From: Comamonadaceae bacterium OTU4NAUVB1
GTDB taxonomy: Bacteria > Pseudomonadota > Gammaproteobacteria > Burkholderiales > Burkholderiaceae_C
Assembly (NCBI GenBank): GCA_024372625.1
Contig: CP099605.1
Coordinates: forward strand, 1 to 64,000
DNA length: 64,000 nucleotides
Direction of reading: 5' to 3'
The notes beneath the pieces are model-generated. The model worked only from the letters and a program-made list of their open reading frames with translations, was not told where the DNA came from and searched no databases. Numbering within the stretch: position 1 is the first letter of the stretch; each line of letters starts with the position of its first letter. This document shows, in pieces, positions 12,822 through 19,949 of this stretch. A program made the position numbers and the translations under genes.

Positions 12822-12838
12822 TGGATGAATTTACAGTG
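12819..12838. promoter_or_regulatory. LexA (SOS) box candidate
   Basis: On the minus strand the site reads CTG-TAAATTCATC-CAG, exactly the CTG-N10-CAG form of the LexA operator, with symmetry extended to CACTG and CAGTG. The centre is AT-rich, as in known boxes. It covers the GTG start of the radical SAM gene and would block transcription initiating there. Repair function of the downstream pair makes SOS control plausible. The match lacks the perfect TATA alternation of strong E. coli boxes, and chance occurrence cannot be excluded. Confidence 0.55.
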
Positions 12839-12867
12839 AACGCGACGGCCCTGTCGCCGGGTCGGGT

Positions 12868-13833
12868 TCACGACGCGACGCGGGAGTGCGCCGCCTCGCC
12901 CGCGCCGGCCGCGCCGAGCCGGCGCGCACGCAGCTCGGTCACCAGGAACGCCACCGCCGCGAGGGCCAGCGGCGCGATGTAGTAGAGCGCCCGGTAGCCC
13001 ACCAGCGCCGCCAGGATCTGGCCCTGGGGCAGGCGGTGGGCGAGCAGGGCGACGAACACCGCTTCCAGCACGCCCAGGCCGGCCGGCACGTGCGTGATGA
13101 CACCGGCGACCGCGCCCACCAGCAGCACGGCCAGCACCTCCGGATAGGGCACCTTGCGCAGCAGCAGCAGCCAGACGATGCCGGCCATCAGGGCCCAGTT
13201 CGTGCACGACATCACCAGCTGCAGGCCGGCCATGCGCAACGACGGCGGCGTGAACGCGTGGCCGCGCACGTGCCATGTGCGGTCGCTGGCCACGGCGCAG
13301 AGCACCACGTAGGCCATGGCGATCGCCAGCAGCGTCGCGCCCAGCAGCCGCAGCCCGCCGTTGCCGATCTTCCAGTCCGGCGGCAGTTCGAGCGGCCAGA
13401 AGCTGAAGGCGAGGCCGCCCACCACCAGGTAGCCGAGCCAGTTGGTCAGCATGCTGAAGCCCAGCACGCGCGTGATGGTCTCGGTCGCCAGGCCGAGGCG
13501 CGAGTAGAGCCGGTAGCGCGATGCCACCGCGCCCACGAGGGAGCCCAGATTGAGGTTGAAGGCGTAGCTCACGAACGTCACGCCCATCACGGTGCCGGCG
13601 CCCAGCGTGTGGCCGGTGACGCGGCGTCCGAGCAGGTCGTAGGTGCTGTAGACCGCGTAGCTCGCCGCCGCCAGCGCACCGGCCATCCACAGCGTGGCCG
13701 CCGGCAGGCGCGCGAAGGCGGCGAGCACGTCGTCCCAGTCGATGCCCCGCGCCTGCTTCGCGATGAGCCAGGCGACCAGGGCGAAGAACACCCAGGTGCC
13801 GATGCGCTTGATCCAGGGCCAGGCGGCTTTCAT
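12868..13833 (-). CDS. ybhN: YbhN-like integral membrane protein (lysylphosphatidylglycerol synthase TM family)
   Basis: A 321-residue inner-membrane protein with about eight to nine hydrophobic segments and no soluble domain. It belongs to the UPF0104/lysylphosphatidylglycerol-synthase transmembrane family (PF03706), with the typical SYAFNLNLGSLVGAVASRYRL region. It lacks the cytosolic aminoacyl transferase part of true MprF, so a lipid-transport or flippase-like role is more likely. Its ATG at 13833 lies 3 bp after the clsB stop. Gene order ybhP-clsB-ybhN equals that of the E. coli ybhPON cluster. Confidence 0.88.
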   Translation of the reverse strand: MKAAWPWIKRIGTWVFFALVAWLIAKQARGIDWDDVLAAFARLPAATLWMAGALAAASYAVYSTYDLLGRRVTGHTLGAGTVMGVTFVSYAFNLNLGSLVGAVASRYRLYSRLGLATETITRVLGFSMLTNWLGYLVVGGLAFSFWPLELPPDWKIGNGGLRLLGATLLAIAMAYVVLCAVASDRTWHVRGHAFTPPSLRMAGLQLVMSCTNWALMAGIVWLLLLRKVPYPEVLAVLLVGAVAGVITHVPAGLGVLEAVFVALLAHRLPQGQILAALVGYRALYYIAPLALAAVAFLVTELRARRLGAAGAGEAAHSRVAS

Positions 13834-13836
13834 GGC

Positions 13837-15066
13837 TCAGGCGGCGTCCGTCTGCGTGGCGCCGCCGTCGCGCGCCGCCGTCGCCTCCAGCGGCTTGAGC
13901 ACCGGCGCGTGGCGCGGCAGCCAGGCCATCCAGGCCGGATACCAGCGCAGGAAGTGGAAGATGAAGAAGCTGCGCACCAGGCGCCAGCCGCTCCAGTCGG
14001 TCAGGTCGGCGGCCTCGATCTGCTTGCAGCTGTGCTGCATCAGGTGGTCGAGGCGGCCGGACAGCGTGGCGTTGAAGGCCGGGTCGCGCACGATCACGTT
14101 GGCCTCCAGGTTGAGCGACAGGCTCAGCGGATCGAGGTTGCTCGAGCCCACCGTGCTCCACTGGTCGTCCATCACCGCGACCTTCCCGTGCAGCGGCCGC
14201 TCGACGTATTCGTAGATGCGCACGCCCGCGTGCAGCAGGTGGTGGTAGAGCATGCTCGCGGCGGTCTTGACGATGGGCATGTCGGGCTCGCCCTGCAGGA
14301 TCAGCCGCACGTCGACGCCGCGCCGCGCCGCGTGGCGCATCGCCTTGATGAGGCGGTAGCCGGGGAAGAAGTAGGCGTTGGCGATGACCACCCGGTGGCG
14401 CGCCGTACGCAGCGCGGCGCGGTAGTGACGCTCGATGTCGGTGGTGTGGCGGCGGTTGTCGCGCGTGACGAACTGGATCTCGGCGCTGCCCACGGGCTGG
14501 CCGTGGGGTTCGTGGCGCGCCTCCTTCATGCGGCGCCGGAACCAGCTCGGGCTCTTGCCGCCGATGGCGATCGCGCGCAGCACGAAACGGTGGATCTCGG
14601 GCACCACCGGCCCCTCGATCTCCACCGCATAGTCCTGCTTGCCCTCGGGGCCGTAGTCCATCAGGTGATCGGCCGAATAGTTGATGCCGCCGACGAAGGC
14701 GCGCTCGCCGTCGATCACGACGATCTTGCGGTGCATGCGCCGGAACACGTTGAGGCGATAGCCCAGCACGCGATCGCCCGGATCGAACACGCGGACCTTG
14801 ACGCCGGCGGAGACCAGCCCGGAGACGTAGTCGGCCGACAGGTCCGGCGAGCCGAAGCCGTCGATCATGAGATCGACCTTCACGCCGCGCAGCGCGGCCT
14901 CGCGCAGGGCCGCGTGGAGGGCCTTGCCGACCTTGTCCTCGAACAGGATGAAGGTCTCGACGATCACCTCGCGGCGCGCGGCGCGGATGGTTTCGAAGAC
15001 GCGCGGGAAGAACGCCTCGCCGTTCTCCAGGAGTTCGATGCGGTTGCCCGCGAACCAGCCGCTCAC
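13837..15066 (-). CDS. clsB: Cardiolipin synthase B (phospholipase D family)
   Basis: Condenses phospholipids into cardiolipin at the inner membrane. The 409-residue protein carries two phospholipase D modules: the first HxKxxxxD motif in [18 protein letters not shown] and the second in [20 protein letters not shown]. No N-terminal membrane helices precede the catalytic part ([17 protein letters not shown]), as in ClsB. I chose the GTG at 15066, which overlaps the TGA of the upstream gene (GTGA), marking translational coupling. The same frame runs on to 15969 only as a shadow of the nuclease-family gene. Confidence 0.93.
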   Translation of the reverse strand: MSGWFAGNRIELLENGEAFFPRVFETIRAARREVIVETFILFEDKVGKALHAALREAALRGVKVDLMIDGFGSPDLSADYVSGLVSAGVKVRVFDPGDRVLGYRLNVFRRMHRKIVVIDGERAFVGGINYSADHLMDYGPEGKQDYAVEIEGPVVPEIHRFVLRAIAIGGKSPSWFRRRMKEARHEPHGQPVGSAEIQFVTRDNRRHTTDIERHYRAALRTARHRVVIANAYFFPGYRLIKAMRHAARRGVDVRLILQGEPDMPIVKTAASMLYHHLLHAGVRIYEYVERPLHGKVAVMDDQWSTVGSSNLDPLSLSLNLEANVIVRDPAFNATLSGRLDHLMQHSCKQIEAADLTDWSGWRLVRSFFIFHFLRWYPAWMAWLPRHAPVLKPLEATAARDGGATQTDAA

Positions 15067-15890
15067 AGTTCGATCTCCGCGACCAGGGGCGCATGGTCCG
15101 ACAGGTGCGACCAGGGCCGGCGAGGCAGCACCACCGGCGCGTGCACCGCGGCGTTGCGCACGTAGATGCGATCGAGCTGCAGCAGCGGAAAGCGCGCCGG
15201 GAAGGTGCGGGCGGCCTTGCCGTTGGCATGCACGAAGACCTCTCGCAGGCCGGCGCCTTCGGACAGGATGTCGTGCGCGTGGCAGCGCCAGTCGTTGAAG
15301 TCGCCGGCCACCACCAGCGGGGCGTCCGCGGGCACCTCGTCGCGCACGATGTGGCAGAGCAGTTCGAGCTGCTGCTGGCGGTGTGCCTCGGCCAGGCCCA
15401 GGTGGGCGCAGATCACGTGCACCTCGACCGCCCGGCCGGGCAGGCGCAGCGCGCAGTGCAGCAGGCCGCGCTTCTCCGGTCCGGCGATGGACACGTCGTG
15501 GTTCGTGTGGGTCACGATCGGGAACTTCGACAGCACCGCGTTGCCGTGGTGGCCCTTGGGATACACGGCGTTGCGGCCGTAGGCGAACTGCGGCCACATC
15601 GTGTCGGCGAGGAATTCGTAGTGCGGCGCCTCGGGCCAGTTGTCGTGCTTGCGGGCATGGTGGTCGTGGGTGCCCTGCACCTCCTGGAGGAACACCACGT
15701 CCGCACCGACCGTGCGCACCGCTTCGCGCAGTTCCGGCAGGATGAACTTGCGGTTGAGGGCCGTGAAGCCCTTGTGGGTGTTGACCGTCATCACCTTCAG
15801 CGATGTCGGCGTCCGCGCCGCGCCGGCCATCGGCGATGGCGCGGCGGCAGCGGAGGGCGAGGGAATAGGGATGGACGGTTCGAGCGACAT
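15063..15890 (-). CDS. ybhP: Endonuclease/exonuclease/phosphatase-family protein, YbhP-like
   Basis: A 275-residue protein of the DNase I-like phosphatase superfamily. Visible motifs are MTVNTHKGF, the metal-binding [15 protein letters not shown], the catalytic VVAGDFNDW and the final [13 protein letters not shown]. The ATG at 15890 gives a short Pro/Ser/Ala-rich leader before the domain; a longer frame to 15974 adds only basic residues. It is the first gene of ybhP-clsB-ybhN and probably acts on a phospholipid or phosphodiester in cardiolipin metabolism rather than on DNA, though that is inference from the cluster. Confidence 0.9.
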   Translation of the reverse strand: MSLEPSIPIPSPSAAAAPSPMAGAARTPTSLKVMTVNTHKGFTALNRKFILPELREAVRTVGADVVFLQEVQGTHDHHARKHDNWPEAPHYEFLADTMWPQFAYGRNAVYPKGHHGNAVLSKFPIVTHTNHDVSIAGPEKRGLLHCALRLPGRAVEVHVICAHLGLAEAHRQQQLELLCHIVRDEVPADAPLVVAGDFNDWRCHAHDILSEGAGLREVFVHANGKAARTFPARFPLLQLDRIYVRNAAVHAPVVLPRRPWSHLSDHAPLVAEIEL

Positions 15891-15973
15891 GGTGAAAGTG
15901 TGCCGGACGCGGTGCGGCGAGCCGTTCAAATCCCGCGTCCGACGGTGTTTTAGGGTGCGCCGCCGACACGTCA

Positions 15974-16020
15974 TGTAGGACGTTCCAACGTCCCCGCGCC
16001 CTGCGCCGCCACGTCCTACA
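15974..16020. repeat. Nested inverted repeats in the divergent promoter region
   Basis: TGTAGGACGT at 15974-15983 pairs perfectly with ACGTCCTACA at 16011-16020. The left arm also belongs to a tighter repeat, GGACGTT-CC-AACGTCC, at 15978-15993. The site lies between divergent ybhP (start 15890) and the secreted repeat-protein gene (start 16154). It could be an operator for either gene. No factor is known to me for this sequence. Confidence 0.45.
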
Positions 16021-16153
16021 GCGTCCTGTGCCGCCGCCTCACACCCCCCTTGACAGGCCCTCGCTAAGTTACCTTCAGAGTCTCGAAAAAGGGCTCGGAT
16101 GTCGCAGGCCCCAGGCCCATGGCTTCAATTACTGTCCAGACCAAGGAACCAGC

Positions 16154-16570
16154 ATGAAACGCAATCTTTCCACTTCCCTCCTCTCTTCCGTGTTCGTGGC
16201 CGGAATGATCGTCGCAGGCTCCGTGTCTGCACAGCAGATGACCCAGCCGCTGCCCGCCGGCAACGCAGCCACCGGCACGCCGCAGACGCAGCGTCCGTCG
16301 GGCACGATGCCCCAGTCGCGCGATGCCGTGAAGGCCGAGACCCGCGCCGCCAACCGCACGCCCGACGGCACGCTGCCCGCCGGCAATTCCGAGACCGTCG
16401 GCGGCCGCAAGATGGACGGCCCCCCGGCCGTCATGAGCGGCAAGTCGCGCGAAGGCGTGAAGGCCGAAACCCGTGCCGCCGTGCGCACCCCGAACGCCAC
16501 GCTGCCCGCGGGCAACTCGGAGACCGTGGTCCCCGCGAACCAGCGTCCCCCGGCAGCCGCAGGCAAGTAA
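16154..16570 (+). CDS. Secreted protein with tandem LPAGNSET repeats
   Basis: A 138-residue exported protein with signal peptide (SSVFVAGMIVAGSVSAQQ, cut after VSA). The mature part is almost entirely an internal duplication of about 46 residues: SRDAVKAETRAANRTPDGTL and SREGVKAETRAAVRTPNATL are each followed by LPAGNSETV, with a partial LPAGN unit earlier. The VKAETRAA pattern is reminiscent of DUF4148-like small periplasmic proteins of Burkholderiales. A GGAAC upstream is a modest ribosome-binding site. A strong terminator follows, so it is probably monocistronic. Function unknown. Confidence 0.75.
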   Translation: MKRNLSTSLLSSVFVAGMIVAGSVSAQQMTQPLPAGNAATGTPQTQRPSGTMPQSRDAVKAETRAANRTPDGTLPAGNSETVGGRKMDGPPAVMSGKSREGVKAETRAAVRTPNATLPAGNSETVVPANQRPPAAAGK

Positions 16571-16587
16571 GCAGGCCCGCCCCGAAG

Positions 16588-16613
16588 AAAGGACCCTCAC
16601 GGGTCTTTTTTTT
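16588..16613 (+). terminator. Rho-independent terminator
   Basis: Stem GGACCC/GGGTCT (centred on GACCC-TCAC-GGGTC) with flanking A/T pairing, followed by eight T residues at 16606-16613. It lies 18 bp after the stop of the secreted repeat-protein gene. Confidence 0.9.
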
Positions 16614-16643
16614 CGTCCGGAATCTGGCGGCACCCGAAATCGA

Positions 16644-16675
16644 AAGGCCCATGGCGAGCGATCGCCATGGGCCTT
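16644..16675. terminator. Strong hairpin between convergent genes
   Basis: A perfect 14-bp stem (arms 16644-16657 and 16662-16675) closed by a GCGA tetraloop. The stem ends in AAGG/CCTT but no long T-run follows on either strand. It lies 43 bp beyond the spy-like gene stop on the minus strand, so it most likely ends that transcript and shields it from the convergent gene. Confidence 0.6.
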
Positions 16676-16717
16676 CTTCGTTCACCACGCGACCTTCGTC
16701 GACGGCCGCCAGGGTCC

Positions 16718-17257
16718 TCAGCCCTTGACGGGGGCCTCGTGCATGCGGCGATGCTGCGGGCCGCCGTGGCCCGCGTGCGAAGGGCCGCCACGGCGCAGCG
16801 TCTGCGCGTCGAACACCTTCTGCTGATCAGGCTTCAGGGCCGCGTACAGCGCACGGGTGGCGTCGTTGCGCCGGGCGAAGGAAGCCGCGTGCTCGGCCTG
16901 GTGGGCCTGCATGCGGTCCAGGCGCTGCGGCGTCGTCAGCTTTTCGAGCTCGGCACGGTCGGGACGCGGACCGCGTGCCGGCGGCTGGGTCGCGGCCACG
17001 AAGTTGCTCCAGGCGGCTTCCTGCGTGGCGTCGAGCTTGAGCTGCGTCTTCAAGGCCTCCAGATGCCTGGCGCGGCGCTCCTGATGGCGCTCGGCGGACT
17101 TGCCGTCGTGCATCGGGCGGGCACGCGGCTCGGCGGTGGCGGTGGCGGCGGATCCGGCCTGGGGCGCCGGAGCGGGCAGGGGGGTCTGGGCGGAAGCGGC
17201 GAAGGCGGCCGAGGCCAGCAGCGCGGCTGCGAGGATGCGTTGGCGTGACGTGATCAT
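16718..17257 (-). CDS. Spy/CpxP-like periplasmic protein
   Basis: A 179-residue exported protein with a signal peptide (ILAAALLASAAFAASAQ) and a helical, His/Arg-rich mature region. LKTQLKLDATQEAAWSNF and LEKLTTPQRLDRMQAH correspond to the two LTxxQ-type motifs of the Spy/CpxP family. Those proteins act as ATP-independent periplasmic chaperones or sense envelope and metal stress. The C-terminal GGPSHAGHGGPQHRRMH is His-rich and could bind metal. It is single, with a hairpin downstream, and lies 218 bp from the thioredoxin-family gene upstream. Confidence 0.8.
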   Translation of the reverse strand: MITSRQRILAAALLASAAFAASAQTPLPAPAPQAGSAATATAEPRARPMHDGKSAERHQERRARHLEALKTQLKLDATQEAAWSNFVAATQPPARGPRPDRAELEKLTTPQRLDRMQAHQAEHAASFARRNDATRALYAALKPDQQKVFDAQTLRRGGPSHAGHGGPQHRRMHEAPVKG

Positions 17258-17475
17258 GGCGATGACTTCCTGAACTGAACGGCTTGGATGGAAGGTTCCG
17301 GCACCGTCTGGCGGTGCCGGGGACCTTCCCGCTGCGGATCTGCAGCGGGTGAGGGAAGTCTGGGTTCGCCGCGTGTCGCGTCCCCGGCGCGCACGTAAGC
17401 ACGGCGTGTGGGAGCGTAAAGATCGCGTGAACGCTCCCGCCTCGCCCCGCCTGCCGGCGCCGGGCCCCGGCCGCC

Positions 17476-17811
17476 TCAGGCGGGCGCGCCGGCGTCGCGC
17501 AGGCGTGCCAGCGCGGCCTCGACCTCGGTGCTGGCGCGCGGACGCACCAGCCGGTCGATCTCCCGGCCATCACGCAGGAACACCAGGGTCGGCCACAGCT
17601 TGACGTGGAAGGACCGGCCCAGCGGACGCCCGCTGCCGTCCTCGACCTTCAGGTGGGCGACGTCGGCGTGCGGTTCCAGCGCCCGATCCACGTGCGGCCG
17701 CGCGGCCTGACAGAAGCCGCACCAGTTGGTGCCGAAATCCAGCACGGCGAGGCCTCTCAGAGCGTCCACGTCGGCACGGGTCAGGGTTTCGGGGGTGTAG
17801 GGAGTGGTCAT
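17476..17811 (-). CDS. Thioredoxin-family protein
   Basis: A 111-residue cytoplasmic thioredoxin fold with active site WCGFC (two Cys separated by GF rather than the classical GP), preceded by LAVLDFGTNWC and followed by the cis-Pro region LWPTLVFLRDG. The changed dipeptide should alter the redox potential, so it may be a dedicated reductant rather than the housekeeping TrxA. No signal peptide is present. Its promoter must lie in the large origin-like intergenic region to its right. Confidence 0.9.
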   Translation of the reverse strand: MTTPYTPETLTRADVDALRGLAVLDFGTNWCGFCQAARPHVDRALEPHADVAHLKVEDGSGRPLGRSFHVKLWPTLVFLRDGREIDRLVRPRASTEVEAALARLRDAGAPA

Positions 17812-18028
17812 GCCGCAATCGTCGCCTGGAGGCGCTGAAGGCGATCGTCAGGAAAACGCCCCTCTCGATGGAACCTTTGCCGATTTCTGCAAAACCTCGA
17901 CCGCCTCCGGAAGTGGCGTCGCCCGCGTATTCAGCACTTCCTTTGCCGAACGGCCCGTCAGGGCCCGGCTGCATTTGCTCGGCCGAAGCTTCCGCTTCGT
18001 TCCTATCTCTTGTTTCTCTTATTTAAGT

Positions 18029-18040
18029 TAGTAGTAGTAG
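18029..18040 (+). other. DnaA-trio repeat (TAG x4)
   Basis: Four contiguous TAG triplets, preceded by AT-rich sequence and followed by a GC-rich spacer of 18 bp and a DnaA box. DnaA-trios (3'-GAT-5' units) guide DnaA onto single strands during origin melting. Polarity relative to the box is the expected one. Confidence 0.6.
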
Positions 18041-18058
18041 GTAAGGGTCGCGCTCGGC

Positions 18059-18067
18059 TGTGGATAT
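18059..18067 (-). other. DnaA box (one mismatch)
   Basis: Reads ATATCCACA on the minus strand, one base from the TTATCCACA consensus. It is the box nearest the TAG trios and would anchor the unwinding DnaA filament. Confidence 0.6.
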
Positions 18068-18176
18068 GCCGTTTTTCTGCTTTCGTGGCAACGACTTGCG
18101 TCGTGTCGTGGCCTGTGCGCAGCCGTGTCTTTGCGTGATTCTGCAAAAGGGATAACTTTGAAGACCGTCGCCGCGC

Positions 18177-18185
18177 TGTGGACAA
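18177..18185 (-). other. DnaA box (one mismatch)
   Basis: Reads TTGTCCACA on the minus strand, fitting the relaxed TTWTNCACA pattern except at position 3; one base from consensus. Same orientation as the box at 18059. Confidence 0.6.
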
Positions 18186-18353
18186 GTCATCGGTTATGCC
18201 GAAAACGTCCCCAGACTTGTCCTTTGACAGGGCCCTCGGAATCTGGGAAAGGAGCCCCGCACGAAAAGTCATGCACTGCTCAAATTTAAGGCAGGGCGTT
18301 GTTTCTCTTTCAAAAACAAGGACTTGGCCGACCTCTACAGGGAAGTGCCGGTG

Positions 18354-18362
18354 TTATCCACA
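18354..18362 (+). other. DnaA box (perfect consensus)
   Basis: TTATCCACA on the plus strand, the exact consensus, 7 bp before a perfect 16-bp palindrome (CCCCACGATCGTGGGG). Opposite orientation to the two other boxes. Confidence 0.75.
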
Positions 18363-18448
18363 GAGTTGCCCCACGATCGTGGGGAGAAGCGCGGGTCCCG
18401 CGCGCGGCGAAAACCGAGCCGTCGCGATCGACCTCCAAAAAATTTTTT

Positions 18449-18468
18449 GACGCCTGCGGCGTCGTTTT
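18449..18468 (+). terminator. Terminator-like hairpin ahead of the TerB-like gene
   Basis: GACGCC-TGC-GGCGTC stem followed by GTTTTTC, preceded by an A-run and a T-run. It ends 19 bp before the ATG at 18487, so it cannot end that gene. It should end a transcript coming out of the origin region, or act as an attenuator for the TerB-like gene. Confidence 0.65.
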
Positions 18469-18486
18469 TCTTCAAAAGGCCTCTTC

Positions 18487-19521
18487 ATGAACGCATCCGA
18501 AAACCAAGCCGTCCTCACCCTCAGTCTGCTGGCGGCCTTTGCAGACAATGACAAGCACGAGCGCGAACGCGCGGAGATCAAGCGCATCGCCGAAGGCCTG
18601 TCCCAGGCGGAAGGCGTCCACCTGCCGGCGCTCTACCAGAACGTGTTGATGAAGCGGGTGGCGCTGCCCGACGTGGTGGCGGCGCTTCCCGATCGCGGCA
18701 TGCGCCAACTGGCCTACGAAATGGCGGTCTGCGTGTGCGACGCCGATGGCACGCTGTCGCCGGCCGAACGCCGTTTCCTGGACGAAACCCGGCACGCGCT
18801 GGGACTGGACGCTTCCGAGTCGGGCCGGTTCTCGGCCGAGGCGGAAGCGCTTGCCGAAGTGCCGCTGGTGTCGCCGGGCGACGCGTCGACCGGCGTGGCG
18901 GGCATGACCGCCGCCAGCGCCGTCACCGCCGCTGGCGCCGCCACGGCGACGGCCGCCCTCGCGACCGCCTCGACCGGTCCCGTCGCCGCGGCGACGTCGA
19001 GCGTCGATGCCGCCGAACTCGACCAGGCCATCCTCAACGCCGCCATCCTCAACGGCGCGCTGGAACTGCTGCCCGAGACGCTGTCGACGATGGCCATCAT
19101 TCCGCTGCAGATGAAGCTCGTCTACCGGATCGGCAAGGCGCACGGTTTCGAACTCGACAGCGGGCACATCAAGGATTTCATCGCGACCGTGGGCGTCGGC
19201 CTGACCTCGCAGTACCTCGAACAGGCCGGGCGCAAGCTGCTGGGCGGGCTGCTGGGCAAGGTCGGAGGCGGGTTGCTGGGCGGCGTGGGCCGCCAGGCCG
19301 TCAGCTCGGGCATGAGCTTCGCCACGACCTATGCGCTGGGCCACGTCGCCAAGCGCTACTACGCCGGCGGCCGGACGCTGTCGACCCAGATGCTCAAGGA
19401 CGCCTATGCCGGCGTGATGAAGGAAGGGCAGGGCCTGCAGACCCGCTACCTGCCCGCCATCCAGGAGAAGGCACGCACCATCAACCCCTCGCAGATCCTG
19501 TCGATGGTGCGCGGGGCCTGA
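18487..19521 (+). CDS. TerB-like / DUF697-like protein
   Basis: A 344-residue protein with two parts. Residues 1-130 look like a TerB-type helical domain (LLAAFADNDKHERERAEIK, CDADGTLSPAERRFLDE), which in other proteins binds metal through acidic residues. Residues 170-344 resemble the DUF697 (YcjF C-terminal) membrane-associated module, with a Gly-rich hydrophobic stretch LGGLLGKVGGGLLGGVG near 255-275. An Ala-rich linker joins them. The ATG at 18487 follows AAAAGG. It lies right of the candidate oriC, and its role is unknown; envelope or stress function is a guess from family members. Confidence 0.75.
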   Translation: MNASENQAVLTLSLLAAFADNDKHERERAEIKRIAEGLSQAEGVHLPALYQNVLMKRVALPDVVAALPDRGMRQLAYEMAVCVCDADGTLSPAERRFLDETRHALGLDASESGRFSAEAEALAEVPLVSPGDASTGVAGMTAASAVTAAGAATATAALATASTGPVAAATSSVDAAELDQAILNAAILNGALELLPETLSTMAIIPLQMKLVYRIGKAHGFELDSGHIKDFIATVGVGLTSQYLEQAGRKLLGGLLGKVGGGLLGGVGRQAVSSGMSFATTYALGHVAKRYYAGGRTLSTQMLKDAYAGVMKEGQGLQTRYLPAIQEKARTINPSQILSMVRGA

Positions 19522-19551
19522 AAAAAAATCGCGCGACCGGCTGCGCCGGTC
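19521..19551 (-). terminator. Rho-independent terminator (minus strand)
   Basis: Stem GACCGGC-TGC-GCCGGTC (19535-19551). On the minus strand it is followed by GCGCGA and eight T residues. It lies 49 bp past the HMA gene stop and should end the seven-gene metal-efflux operon. Confidence 0.85.
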
Positions 19552-19599
19552 GTCGCGGTACCGGGCGCCCGTGTCGCGGCCCCGGGCGACCGGGCAGGG

Positions 19600-19797
19600 T
19601 CAGGCGTGAACCGCGTAGCCCGCGTTCTCGATCGCCGCGGCGATGTCCGCGCGCGGTTGTCCGCTCACGACGTCGACGTGTCCGGTCTCGAGATCGACCG
19701 TGACCTGGGCCTCGGGATCGACCGTGCGCACCGCTTCCTGGACGACGTTGACGCAATGGCCGCAGCTCATGCCGGTGACTTCGAATTTCTGGCTCAT
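19600..19797 (-). CDS. Heavy-metal-associated (HMA) domain metallochaperone
   Basis: A 65-residue single HMA domain with metal site GMSCGHC (Cys12 and Cys15), the typical copper-chaperone CopZ size and fold. Such proteins bind Cu(I), sometimes Zn or Cd, and hand it to a transporter. The ATG at 19797 follows GAGGAG. It is the last gene of the run led by czcC, 152 bp after the ketosynthase, and is followed by a strong terminator. No P-type ATPase partner is nearby, so metal delivery to or from the CzcCBA pump is possible. Confidence 0.9.
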   Translation of the reverse strand: MSQKFEVTGMSCGHCVNVVQEAVRTVDPEAQVTVDLETGHVDVVSGQPRADIAAAIENAGYAVHA

Positions 19798-19949
19798 CGT
19801 GTGCTCCTCAAGCGCGTTGGACGGGGGATTCGACGTCGAGCGTCGCGCCACGGTGCGACGCCACGCGCCGGACCCGGCCGCGCCATCGCGTCGGGCGGGG
19901 ATGGACGGCGCGGGACCGCCACGGTCGTGGCGGCCGTCCCGTCGCGGTT

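Larger units (their letters stand above)
17885..18400. other. Candidate chromosomal replication origin (oriC)
   Basis: The only large gene-free stretch (17812-18486). It contains an AT-richer patch (18000-18030), four tandem TAG trios (18029-18040), a GC-rich spacer, then DnaA boxes at 18059, 18177 and 18354 (one perfect). The order AT-rich, TAG trios, GC cluster, DnaA box equals the origin-unwinding arrangement described for Bacillus subtilis. A 10-bp direct repeat TTCTGCAAAA occurs at 17885 and 18139, and a 16-bp palindrome at 18369-18384. It lies between dnaA-gyrB and parAB-parS. A conventional origin just upstream of dnaA is outside the window and cannot be excluded. Confidence 0.65.

Noticed and set aside
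18369..18384. 16-bp palindrome CCCCACGATCGTGGGG as a parS site
   Set aside because: It has the same length as parS but does not match TGTTTCACGTGAAACA beyond a partial CACG core, and true parS sites occur elsewhere in the window.
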